Assembly (NCBI GenBank): GCA_021234155.1
Contig: JAJEKV010000038.1
Coordinates: forward strand, 5,321,625-5,385,624
Direction: 5' to 3'
DNA from: Isoetes taiwanensis
Lineage: Eukaryota; Streptophyta; Lycopodiopsida; Isoetales; Isoetaceae
Length of the DNA stretch: 64,000 nucleotides
A program made the position numbers and the translations under genes. Position 1 is the stretch's first letter; every line of letters starts with the position of its first letter. The notes beneath the pieces are model-generated. The model was not told the origin of the DNA. It saw only the letters and a program-made list of their open reading frames with translations, and made no database searches. Below, in pieces: positions 48,443-59,580 of this stretch.

Positions 48443-49945
48443 ATCGTGTTCTTAAACAAGAAACAGAAAATCAGTAGACAAAAAGCACCGGAAGGTGCGA
48501 CTGCGGAGTACTTGTACAAATACAAGAGTGCAAAAATTTACAATACAGAAATAGAATGGTAAAGCTTAAAATAAATGTAATATGTAATTATTATCCTCTG
48601 TTCTACTTTAGCTTTTCCAGAATCAAAAGAGGACACTTTAGAAAGCCAAGGAGATTATAAGGCAGGTGAAGGATTGAATGTAGACTGACCCATATTTCTG
48701 ATTAAATATGAGGCATAAAAACCAGCTATACAGGCTGAAAATACAGATGATAGATATGAAAACTAGATAAATGTTCTATAAAACTGTAGTAAAAGCTTTT
48801 CTTATTTGATTTTTGCATTTTAATAGACTTGTACTAATCGAGAGCAAGAGGTACAAAGGGTAAAGGGCGAAGAGCCAAGAAATACCTTAGTACCTTTTGG
48901 CCCTTGTACCGTTACCGAGTTTATTGCTAACGTGTACATGTTTGGCTGCAGGTACATGGTATTTCTTCTCCCTTTGTACTTGTTTTGTTGTTATGATGTG
49001 TTATAGTTTGAAGGAGTGCATGGATCAAAGAAGAAAGCAAGATGGAGTAGGCTACCTGCTCAGAAAAGTAAAAGGACAACATTTTGAAGACCTTGAGTCA
49101 CGGACAAAAAACAGGGCGATAAATTTGGTTTTCTTTAAATTTAATAGAGTAACTCAATGAAAATAGATGTAAATCTTCTAAACATAGGCTGATGTCAGGC
49201 AACATGCCATATTTTAAAGCATAAACAGGTAAATATGCTGAAAACTTATGAATATTTCTGATATTTTGGATATATAATGCAAACAGATGATATATGTAAA
49301 AGAATGGAAAGGTTTTCTGATATAAGTTAAATCTGGAAAATGACAGTCATGATATGTTCTAATATTCTGATTTATGAATGTTATTAAAGAATAAGGAAGA
49401 TATAAGACTGATAGACATTGAGACAGCATGGAGTATACCAAAAACGGTTCCTGAAAAAATATATATAAGATGAGATATGGCTTAAAAAGCTGTAAAGGGA
49501 AATAAAATTCAGTTTAAATGCAAAGGCATAAGCCTGCACCATACATAGAGAAATATCTGAATAGATTGAGATAATCTCCTAAAGCTATCAGAAGGAGTTT
49601 TAAGAAAGATAGCATATATCCTCAGTATGAAAAGTAAGATAAATAGAGGAAGTCTAAATGATCTGAAGTTTGAAAAGACATAAGATCAAAACAAATGGCA
49701 GACATGCAAATATGGGAAAAGGGAATGTCAAACATGTAAAAACATGATATAAAGTTTGACACATAAAGGATAGTGTTCTTATGATTATATGATTCAATTC
49801 TAAAGTAAAGATACTTTATATAGCCAGGGTAGGATGCACCATCTTTAATCTGCTCAGTTAATGTATGGAATGATGAAGCTACTGAAGGATTGACTGAGGT
49901 AGCATGAACTGCTAGTAGGGTTGATGCCTTGGCTAGTTGTTTCCG
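48422..49945 (+). other. Intron-1 sequence of copy B
   Basis: The non-coding match to 29016-30190 is interrupted by a 560-bp piece (48825-49385) absent from copy A, and it lacks the LINE scrap found in copy A. Short frames such as 48897-49160 have no motif. Confidence 0.6.
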
Positions 49946-50260
49946 GGTTTTTTTTGAGGAAAAGGAAGGATTGTATTAATCATAAATTAGAAACATACAA
50001 AATGGGGCTCAGAACCCAAATAGAAAATATCTGAAGAGTAACAGCAGAACCAAAAAACCATCTGGAGCAGACTACTTATAGACTTCATCTCCCCGGGGAT
50101 CACCTTCAAAGCCAAATTCCACCAACAGGATCGAGAACTGTGGGAGGGGGAGGGGACATGGATTGGGAGAGACAGCCGATTCAAGCGAGGAAGCCAGAAT
50201 TGCGTAAATCAGGAAAGGAATGGGTAGCAGTGAGGGGCATGGCATAGCAAGGGGGGGCAA
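49946..50260 (-). mobile_element. Poly(A) 3' end of a retroelement, minus strand
   Basis: On the minus strand the sequence ends TAATACAATCCTTCCTTTTC then CTC and an A-run exactly where copy B breaks off. It looks like a LINE 3' UTR. No coding domain is recognisable, and the left limit on its own strand is unknown. Confidence 0.45.
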
Positions 50261-50264
50261 TCCA

Positions 50265-50545
50265 GTCAATACGTTGTACGTTTTATACGGAATATGTATG
50301 AATTGTATGATACGGCACATATTTGCCGTATAAAACATATAAAATACGGCAAAAAAAAAATTCCGGCGTCGGAAGATTTTTGCGTACGCGAAAACATCTA
50401 ATCGAAAACAGAAGGTTTCGCGTAACGCCGAATTTTTTTTTAGCGTCTGTAAAACCTTCCGATTTTGCATATGCGAAAGTTTTTTTCAAGACGCGAAAAA
50501 CAAAAAGGTTTGTGGAAAAAAAAAAAAAAAAAAAAACCGGCCTAA
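50265..50545. repeat. CpG-rich palindromic repeat (GCGTACGCGAA type), copy 1
   Basis: It contains TTTTGCGTACGCGAAAA, GTTTCGCGTAACGCCG, AAAACCTTCCGATTTTGCAT and ATGCGAAAGTTTTT. The last two are shared with 55575-55625. CpG density is far above the AT-rich surroundings. An A-run ends it near 50538. Confidence 0.65.
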
Positions 50546-52445
50546 CCTAGTATCCTAGGTCAGCATCAGCTTCAGTCAATCCATCCACTGTCTTATCAAT
50601 CCAAAAATTTGAACGCATTCAAACTTGGTACTTATGTTCCTCTAGTCTGTTATCCAATGTAAAATCTGAGACAAGAGAATCTTAATACCTATGTAAACTT
50701 AGTCATCAATACACCTTATTTTCCCCAGTCTAGTTATATAGTGTTGAATAGAGCCCATAAAGACACAATTAGAGCGAAGATGCTAATACTTGTGCCACAC
50801 AGACTGTATCAGCATTATATTGACATTGAGAATTCAAGATAATATTATTTCTATATGATTCAATCACTATTTTCGTTTGCCCAAGGCCCATAGTAATTTA
50901 GTAACTACAATGAGACAGACTCAGAACTAGATGGTTTAACCATTAAGAAATTTGTATATGAAAACCAGGCCAAATACCATCAATGTAGCAAACAGTATGT
51001 AAACCTTTTAGCATTTATGCTGAAGACGATTGATTCTAGTATGCACTCTATTGACAGGTATTTTCATGCTCTAATGAGCTTGTTCATTTTTCAGAAGAAC
51101 CTTGTAATATAAAAGGAAAAAACAAGAATCAAATCTGCCATTATCTCTGAATAGCAATTAAAAAGTAGCAGCACATTAATCCAAATAGTGATACCATGAC
51201 AGTTTGTTTCAGAAATAAAATCAAGACATATATTAATGATTATCTCTTAAGCAAACCTTTTATTTACATGTATTCATGAAAATAAAGACTTCAAGCAAAT
51301 GAAGATTGTTTTCACTCTATTTTTGCAGTAAGTAAGATTGTAACATAATTTTCTATTTACCATCAATCATTTGCACGTGTTCAACAAGAGGTCACCATTT
51401 AGAAAATAATAGGCAGTTACAACCTGTTTTGTCTTTGACAACTTGAAAGCCAGAACGCCTTGCATAGCTGACCAGATATTTGCGTCATGTGATCATAGTA
51501 GCACAGCGTTATTAGCTAACGTTATTTCTTCCAACTCCACCTCCAGATCACTCCTAGCTTTAACACGAACAGGAACAAAGAAATCACAAGGGCAGGAGAG
51601 GTTCGGTACCTGCAGCCAAACAACATGACATTAGCAATAATCTTGGTAATGCATGTAGGTCCAAAAGGTACAATGAAGCCTCTCGGTTTATCACTGTTCA
51701 GCCTTCGTAACCCTTTGCCCTGCATGTTCAAAACAGGGGTGTTCGTAGAGGGGTGCATTTCTAGAGAAATAAAAACAGACGTATATATTCTTGAGCCTTA
51801 TTAGGCACAGATATTAATTGTGAGAAATCCATGTAAATTCTACCTGTAGTCCATGCAAATAAACTGGATCCATTCTTTCATATTATAAAACAGGGGATTA
51901 AGTAAATGGCACCTTCCTGAACCACTGAAATACCTTATTGTTGTCTTGATCATAGTGATACTCATGATCATGTTGTTTTTCAGGAATGGAAAGCTCAGCA
52001 ACTGCCTCAACTTAATTCGAAGAACATATGTAAGTGTTCTTTGCCACTTTCTTGTTGCCAGATGTGCATTTTGCCATAGTAGTAGAGATACGGTTTTGCC
52101 TCTACTCTGCTATTTCAGAGTTGGTCATGCAACACATAAACTTAGCTTGCAAGCACTTTTCTACCCGAGCTTCTTCGTCTGAGCAGGAACAAAAAGGATT
52201 CATCTGAATCCATCCAATGCCGTTTTTTATTTAGAGCCCTAAATATAGAAACAAAACCCTAATCAAGGAAGGAAGGTTCGTGGCTGCATCCTTGCATGCT
52301 TAAGCAGATATCCTCTGGGCTGGAAAATCTAAATCATAAAGAAAAGAGAGTGGTACAGTACCGGATATGCAGGAATATGGCATGGCGCCAGCTAAATGTG
52401 GAGATCTGCTCATAGCCTGTCTCACGCATCTTGCAATACAGCTGC
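50546..52445. other. No recognised gene
   Basis: AT-rich, with isolated exon-like pieces. One is EWKAQQLPQLNSKNI between AG at 51983 and GTAAGT at 52030, possibly an exon of a decayed host gene. No family can be named. Confidence 0.35.
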
Positions 52446-52448
52446 CCT

Positions 52449-52620
52449 ACAGCAATGGGTAGTAAAATGCGTCATGTAGATCACGAATAGACCAGGAAAC
52501 AAATTCGTGGATACAGCAATGGGTAGTAAAATCCGTCATGTAGATCACGAATAGACCGCATACGCGAAACTTTTTTCGGTACGCAAAACTGTGTAAAGCG
52601 GGTAGCAATTTTTTTTTTTT
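52449..52620. repeat. 65-bp duplication next to a CpG-rich repeat piece
   Basis: A 45-bp sequence beginning ACAGCAATGGGTAGTAAAAT recurs 65 bp later (52514) with one mismatch. The second copy runs straight into CGCATACGCGAAACTTTTTT, a scrap of the repeat seen at 50265 and 55573. Confidence 0.75.
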
Positions 52621-54830
52621 ACGAACTTGAAATTTAATATGTAGCATTATAACAGGGGGTTTTCTTTGTGTTTTTGTACGCTTTTTACAAAGGTTTTCCT
52701 AAGATTTCATGGCGTATTCGAATGGATGTACTAATGCGTACATCTAGAGTGCACCATTTCTTAGTCGTTGATTTAGCTTTTTTTTTTCGATGGTCCAACA
52801 TCCAAGGGCTCACAACAAAAGCCGACTTTTTATTTTAGTGGCCATTTTCATAGTTTTGCATGCAAGCATCGTGCCATCATGTTTTAGGGTTATTTTAGGG
52901 TTAGGAAGAAAGAAGGCTGCAGGGTTCGAACATGCTGAGCCCCGTTTACTGTCTGAAGAACAAGCTGAATGGCACCATGTCGAAGATGGATTTCTTGAGC
53001 CTTCAAATGAATCGGTTTACTGGAACAATGGAAATTGGTCTTAACTAAAAGCTCTTCTTGTTTTCTAATCAATGAAGGGGTTGCAGGGATGATATATATG
53101 ATTTCGGTCCAATCCGGCAAGCATTTTCACGTTGGATTTCATTCAAATCAAGTTTGGAAGCCTGGGGCTATGATGGTAAATAATGGCAGATCCCCCAATT
53201 TTTATTGTACTTGTGTTGATCTTCTGGTAAAAATCCAGTAACTGGCATCTCTAAAATGTCACAGCAGAAAATAGAGTCCGGTTAATATCAACTTTGAAAG
53301 CTTGTGGAAGCCTTGGGAGCTGTAGAACAGGGGGGGGTGCATCCACACTTAAGCGGGAAAAGGTTCAAATACATCAAAGGTAAGAATGATTAAATTTCAC
53401 TGTATAAAGTTACCTTTTTTTTTGCTGCTAACATGATCCTGCCCTTCTGAAGAAGGATCAAGCAAAAACAAGGAAGCCCATGGTAAGTCTGAGAGGCACC
53501 TGTCCTTGTGCCCTCCTGTACAGGGAAAGCAACAGTATTTGAATGCAGCTTAAAATAGGAAGAAGCGGTCAAACAAAACCTTCCACAAGATATTGTTATG
53601 AAATTCAGTTACCTTTTGTTGTGGCCAATGCAACAGGAAGAGCCTCCAATAGCTTTCCAAGTTTACCCCCTTGGAACCAAGGAACAGGAGAGGAACCATA
53701 CTCTCTAACTACTCAAAGCATATATACCAGTAGATTATGCGGCAGATCAAATATGCACCTCATGCTCTTTCCATTAACATAAAATTCATGTCGTCTCTCA
53801 CTTTCAAGTCCCCAGTGTTATATTTTTCACAGAAATCTATACTGCAGAACCCAGCTTATAGAGGAGACAGGGCAGTTATCGATATCTGTAGGGATTGTGA
53901 CCCACTATCGCCAATTTTAATTACAATGCAATGTATAGCATTGCGTAGTTCCGATGTTTTTCATGCTCATAACTCATTTGTTATTTTCAGTTTTGGTATA
54001 GATCAACCGCTGGTGCGAAGCCCCTTGCCTTTGAGAAACCGCATCTCATGAATCTTAAACATGCGGGATCAATCTCGTTCTCCCGAGAGGACTTGGAATC
54101 TCCTCGCAGTATTTTTGGAGCTTAGCCGATGCAAGATTGACCTCGAAGCCCGGTCAAGCAGTAGATGGCTAAGGCCAATTTTCCCCATTAGAAAATGCTG
54201 CTTGAAACCAATGTGTTCAAGACCCAAGGTGCCATTGCACCACTACCAGGGGGGAAGGGGGGATTTATTAACATCTACTGAAGACCCATACACGAGAGCA
54301 AATATGTACAGCAGTTTGAACCTGCAAGACGGTATGAGCCTCTTAGTCATTTCATGTAATCGTTTGCCAGAAAACATTTCTTACAAAGAAAATGGCAGGG
54401 ATTTTGTTCAAAAACTGGCACTAAATGTCTAGTTCATGGCAGTAATATTCAGAGCAACTTGGACAATATGACAGTGTTTTCATGTTTGGAATATTCTGTC
54501 CTTAGCTGAGTTATTTTCATATACTTTTCACTCATATTATTGGATCCCTTTGGCATTTAAAACACTGGCATTAATTTGCTTTAACTTCAGTAGAGGATGT
54601 TCAAGCTTCTCTAACTGTAGCATGGGCAATGGCTTGCATGCCAAGTAATGGGGTGAACAGGAAGGGGGTGAAGATGCCTTAGGATTTCCAATTCTTATGG
54701 TTAATTGACAACCGCTTTTTGGTTAATTCTTATGGTTAATCTTCTGAGTTATCTTGCAAGAGAAGGCAGCGCTAAGTGGGTGCCTTGTACACATATCATG
54801 GTCTGTTGTGGAAATGGGAAGAACTGAACC
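52621..54830. other. Unassigned stretch with weak exon-like pieces
   Basis: Frames at 52790-53044 (84 aa, hydrophobic start then EEQAEWHHVEDGFLEPSNES), 53543-54051 and 54061-54432 (123 aa) show no motif I recognise. Because a helicase relic follows, some may be remains of its upstream exons or introns, but I cannot show this. Confidence 0.35.
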
Positions 54831-54835
54831 ATGCT

Positions 54836-55100
54836 TGGTTTCTTTGTGATCAACGCAGAATGAATGTTGCAATTACAAGGGCAAGAAGACAATGCTGCAT
54901 CATTTGTGATACGAAGACAATGTTGTATCATTTGTGATACTGCAACAGTGTCTCGTCAGGGCTTCCTTAAGCGGCTTATTGACTATTTTGAGAAGAATGA
55001 GGAATATCTGAATGCCATGTATATATAGATTGCTAGGAAGTTGTTAAGCGATTTATTGACTGTTTTGAGAAAAATGGGCAACACTTGAATGCCATGTATA
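54836..55100 (+). pseudogene. IGHMBP2/SMUBP2-like SF1 helicase, C-terminal relic
   Basis: One frame reads FLCDQRRMNVAITRARRQCC then IICDT, which is helicase motif VI of the UPF1-like superfamily 1B. After a 28-bp tandem duplication (units at 54888 and 54916) that breaks the frame, it continues ATVSRQGFLKRLIDYFEKNE and EYLNAM. This order matches the end of IGHMBP2-like RNA/DNA helicases. A second duplication of about 77 bp (from 54967 and 55044) repeats KRLIDYFEKN as KRFIDCFEKN. Motifs I-V are not seen, so this is only a remnant. Confidence 0.7.
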
Positions 55101-55139
55101 TAAGAATGCATACATGCAATCATCAATTGAATCCCTTTG

Positions 55140-55572
55140 CCATGGAAATAATTTGTTTGTCTTCATGTTATTGTGCTTTTTAGTAATTAATATTTACGTC
55201 CATAAGGTCTACCTATGTTTGCTTTAGTTAGGGCCCGAAGGGCCCAATTTTTTTTTTTAACACTACCATTAACATTATTAACATAAACCATTGCATTTAA
55301 CACATTTAAATTAAAATCCCCCTTAAACCCCCTTTGGTTTGGGTGCATATTCACACGGGGGGTTACGTAGGGCAGCGAGAGCCCCAAAAATATATTCACA
55401 ATACATGTACAAAATTAACACCATTAAGTACATTCTCTCAAACCTTATAGTATTTTGCAAACCTCAATATACAGTATACAAAAACTTGTACATGCATACC
55501 CCACAAACGAGGATCGTTATGTACGGTCCAGATCTTGGAATAAAGGGCAAATATGCCCATCCGACAGCTCTC
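55140..55572. mobile_element. Foldback element, copy 2 (left arm and interior)
   Basis: The hairpin GGGCCCGAAGGGCCC (from 55228), the left arm (55260-55385) and the interior up to GCCCATCCGACAGCTCTCG (55572) match 421-780. The right arm is missing: the sequence switches at 55573 to a CpG-rich repeat. The upstream 85 bp match 26030-26117. Confidence 0.8.
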
Positions 55573-55765
55573 GCAAAACCTTCTATTTCGCATACGCGAA
55601 AGTTTTTTCGCGTACGCGAACGCCCGAAAAAAAAAACGAGGCCGCCGACCTTTTAATACGTTAAATACGTATTTTATTAAAAAATACGTATTTTATTAAA
55701 AAATACGTATTTTTTACTTTATACGTCAGGAATTTGAATTTTATACGTACAGAACCTATCCCTGT
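55573..55765. repeat. CpG-rich and TACGTA palindromic repeat, copy 2
   Basis: It starts with GCAAAACCTTCTATTTCGCA, CGCGAAAGTTTTTTCGCG and TACGCGAACG, homologous to 50440-50480. It then carries several AATACGTATTTTATTAAAAA units. It lies between the foldback element and the copia fragment. Confidence 0.65.
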
Positions 55766-55813
55766 TACAGTCTAATATCATGTCTGCTGAATTTAATAAA
55801 GCAGGCCATCACA

Positions 55814-57075
55814 TTGTTCTCGGAAATGGCAATGCTGGGCAGGAATCCACTTGAAGGCATTGACTTGAAAAGTCTGCAGTTCATGGCACAGTGGACGCTG
55901 CAGAATGGCTTGTATGTCTTTGATGGTTCAGTTCATAAGATTGAACATGGTCTTGTATGTGCTGATTTGACTGCTGAGCATCTGTGGCATGCTCGTTTTG
56001 GTCATGTTGGAGGCATTGTTGTACATGCTTTGTACAAGAACAAGATGGTTACATGTATTCCCTATCTGAAATGTGTCAAGCTTGAGTGTGTTGCATGCCA
56101 TCTCAGAAAGCAACCTCAACAGCCTTTTCCACAGCAGGCTATTCATCGAGCAACTCAACCCCTTGAGCTGTTGTATTCTGATTTGTGCTATATGCCTGAT
56201 GTTTCACTAGGTGGAAAGAGGTATTTCTTGACTCTGATTGATGATTTCAGTAGGTACACTTGGGTGTATACATTGCACTGCAAATCTGAGGTGCTTGGCA
56301 AGGCCTTCAAAGCAGCAGTAGAAAAGCAGACAGGGTTAGTAATCAAAAAGTTGAGAAGTGACAATGGAGGTGAATATGTTTCTAATGCCTTTGGTGAGTT
56401 TCTCATGGAAGAAGGTATTGAAAGACGGTTAATCATTCCTTATGCTCATCCACAAAATGGTGTAGCTGAAAGGAGAAATAGATCTTTGCTTGATTTGGCA
56501 AGATCTATGATGAGTCACAAGCAACTACCTGAATCTTTTTGGGGAGAGGCAGTAGTGACAGCAGCATATTTGGCAAATAGGTCGCCTACTAAGGCAGTCC
56601 AGAATGTGACTCCTTATGAAGCATTTTGGAGAATGAAACCAGATGTATCTCATTTGAGGGTGTTTGGATGCTTGGCTTATGCTTCCATACCTGCTGAGAA
56701 GCTAAAAAAGTATGGGAAGTTGCATGACAGGGCTGTCAAAGCCATCTTCATTGGGTATCCAGAAAATCAGAAAGGTTACAAGTTGTATGATCCTTCCAAC
56801 AAGCAGGTTATTGTAAGCAGGTCAGTTCAGTTCGTTGAAGATGCTGTGTATGATGGTATATCTTCCAGTGATTCTCCTGCAGTTCACAATGACAACAGCT
56901 TGGATGTTGGAGATCTGATAGCAGCTGCTTGTAGACCTTTCTCTCCCTCTCTAGTGGTTCCTCCAGTGAACTCACATTTGCCTGAAGTAGTGGCATGGGA
57001 TGATCCCAATCCCACTAGCCCTATGGTCCATGAGCAGGTTGGTTCCTTTCAGGGGGAATCCAGCCAGTGTTGTCA
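55814..57075 (+). pseudogene. Ty1/copia Pol fragment: GAG-pre-integrase and integrase
   Basis: The frame is open throughout. HLWHARFGHVGG and CVACHLRKQPQQPF form the GAG-pre-integrase zinc region. The integrase core follows with LYSDLCYMP (first Asp), KLRSDNGGEYVSNAF (second Asp) and HPQNGVAERRNRSLLDLAR (Glu), so the D,D-35-E triad is intact. HLRVFGCLAYASIPAEKL and KAIFIGYPENQKGYKLYD are the usual copia integrase C-terminal landmarks. The coding sequence breaks off at 57075 against a TACGTA-rich repeat, before the RT and RNase H. Protease, gag and LTRs are missing. In the parent it catalysed cDNA insertion. Confidence 0.9.
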
Positions 57076-57245
57076 GGTACGTTTAGTACGGTACGGGTAT
57101 TATACGTACTTAACGTATTAATATCGTATGCATACCTCTCATTTAATAAGTACTTTAAATACGTTTTTTGGAATTATAAAATACTTATTAAATATGTAAA
57201 ATACGTACTTTACGTATAGTACGTTAAGTACTTCTTGTAATTTTT
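57076..57245. repeat. TACGTA-rich palindromic repeat at the copia breakpoint
   Basis: Dense TACGTA, ACGTACTTAACGTA and TAGTACGTTAAGTAC words in both orientations form imperfect inverted repeats over 170 bp. It resembles the AATACGTATTTTATT part of 55660-55760. Confidence 0.55.
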
Positions 57246-58940
57246 TAGAACTATTATTTCTTGTATTGCAGTTGAAATAGTTGCAATAACAACTAGTATG
57301 AAGAACTTCAAGTTTTAAATAATGAATCAGAATATATTACTCTAGAAAATTAAGTATTTCTCAAAGTTTTCAATCCAAAATATATCTATTTAAGAGTGAT
57401 ATATTCTAGTTTGCAATCTACAGCCACAGACAAATAAATTTAAGTAATTATTGCTCATTTGTTGCATCCGGAGCTATTAACTGCCGCTGACCTCTGTATT
57501 TCTTTCCTGGCATGAATGCAAGCTCGTGAAGTATTAAAGAGAAGATCTTCCTCCTGCCATGACAAAACAAGGAGAAAGGTGGGTCTGCTTCTCCATCTCC
57601 ATTCTGATTCGACGGCTAGGATAAGAAGAAAGAGGGGAAAAACGCAGACGTTTTGGGTTTTTATTTGCAAGAAGTTTTTTTTTTTTTTTTTTTTATTTAT
57701 TATATGGCCTATATGGCCATGGGCCACAAGGTGCCTTTATGAGCTCTCAAGGCTTTGATTTTAAGTCATAGTAAGCTTTCTACTTTGAACAGTGTATCTC
57801 TGTCTTATACTAATGGCACACCTCATATTTGAAGGTTATTTTAACTAACTTGTATTCGTCAATGTGTAATTGTATTTTCACTTTATCAAAAGGAAGAAAA
57901 TTAGGGTTCCCTTAACCTAAGAAGGAACACGTTCAGTTGCCATGGCCGACCTGTGCTAAATCCGGAAAGGAGGTTTTATATTCAGGCTTTTTCTGGCATG
58001 CCGGTTATCCACAGCTCTCATCTGGTTGAGATAGACATGTGGCAAGTCTACCTTTACACTCAGGCCAGCACCAAGAACAGTCCCAAGTCCGCTCTTCTTA
58101 TAGGTCTGTTCTGGCACAGTTTCCATTTCATTCACCATTTCCAATTGGGGGATTTTGCTCCGTTTGTTTATGCACTATGGCCAAATGTTACGGCAACAAA
58201 GTTATGGAGGCTGTAATGCAACAAATGTTGCTCATGCATTCGTGAAAATTGCCCTGCAATATGGGCTCAAGCATGGCTTTCTGCCGCAATCCAACAGTTG
58301 AGACCTCTGGTCCAGGCCAACAAATTCAGGTTTGAAGTATTTTTCGCTTTATTTGGGATGCAAATCTTCTTTGCATGTAGTGATATTTGAATCTGTAAAT
58401 CCATGCAAATCTGATCGCATATATTCTGTCTACTAGATCTGGAGCTTGCATTGATCATATTACTATTAGTTCCTCTAAAAGGACGAGGAATAGGCTATGC
58501 ATATTGGATGTGTGCTTCTCCTCTTAAAATAGAGTTACCAATATATGGTTAAGGATTTGGCCTACATAATAAAATTGGAGGGGATAAAGCTTTCTTAAAA
58601 TAGGCATGGGATGTGAATTTTATGTGTACAGTACATTTATTCAAGTTATGCAAGTTATGCAGTTGCTAAAACAGGAGGTTATTCTCTTTATTTTCTTATC
58701 AATGATATATGTTAGAGATTCTAGCAAAGGTTAGTGCTAGGGATGCATATGCTCTTACACAATAGATTTTAACTGGTCCTTTAAACTGTTATGATGTTAA
58801 ATCATATGGATATTGATAACTAATCCTCATCTTCTATTTTTCTGCTTTAATTTCCTGTGTATCAAGCAGAGTGAAGGGGATAACCTAAAAGATCCCATGA
58901 CACCTGCTAGTGCTTCCATAATTACCCATTAGGCTAATTT
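57246..58940. other. No recognised gene
   Basis: AT-rich DNA with a T-run at 57666-57695. The 57516-57758 frame is Arg/Lys-rich then hydrophobic because of the T-run. Frames at 57953-58245 have no known motif. Confidence 0.4.
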
Positions 58941-59580
58941 TTGGTTGGTTTACTGCAGGTAACAGGATCTTTTACTCTTTGCATTGATATTTTAATGTGT
59001 CAATTCATTGGAGCATCTCTCGGACGAAGTGTTACTTCGAAGATCTGGAGGGACATCTACAAAATTATCAAATACAGTCCTATTTGGAATGTTAACATTG
59101 TTCTTGACATTGGCTTCAATGAAATTCTGGTCTGGAGAGGCCAAAAATTTTAGGGGCGAGGATAGGAAGATGGCGGGAGCGCAGGTGGGAGAACAGAGCC
59201 CACCATACCCTAAACCATGAAATTCTTCACGGTCTTGATCCAAGGAGAAAGATTGTCTTGTGGTTGGCTCGAGGGGGACAGTGCTAGTCTTTGGGAAGGA
59301 TTGGTGCACAACCGATTTTTTCCTGAAGAACTATTCACTCCAATCTTCTCTGTGATACCACAATCAGAGGTGCTTCTCCTTGACTCTTGGCTAGGGGAGT
59401 TTGTAGGCGATAGGAACGCTACTGCAGTAGGAATTTTTCATACACATTGTTCTTGGACTGACAATAGTGAGAGTCTACTGTTAGATCAGGGGTGGCAACA
59501 GTGTCTGATTAGGAAAGATTAAAAGGAAGTTTGGAAAGGAAAAAAAATCAGCTTTTTTGTGGTAGGGCATAGGGGTAAGA

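Larger units (their letters stand above)
43005..49945 (+). mobile_element. Penelope-like retroelement, copy B (leader, exon 1, part of intron 1)
   Basis: 43005-43258 and 48029-49945 match the leader, exon 1 and intron 1 of copy A closely. The leader is 32 bp longer than in copy A. A GC-rich LINE splits it at 43259-48030. Sequence 48825-49385 is absent from copy A. Homology stops at about 49945, where a minus-strand poly(A) LINE end begins, so exon 2 and the RT are missing. Confidence 0.8.

Noticed and set aside
59217-59522. 101-aa frame before LINE ORF1 as a separate gene
   Set aside because: Intact but with no motif and no second copy here; left as possible leader rather than called.
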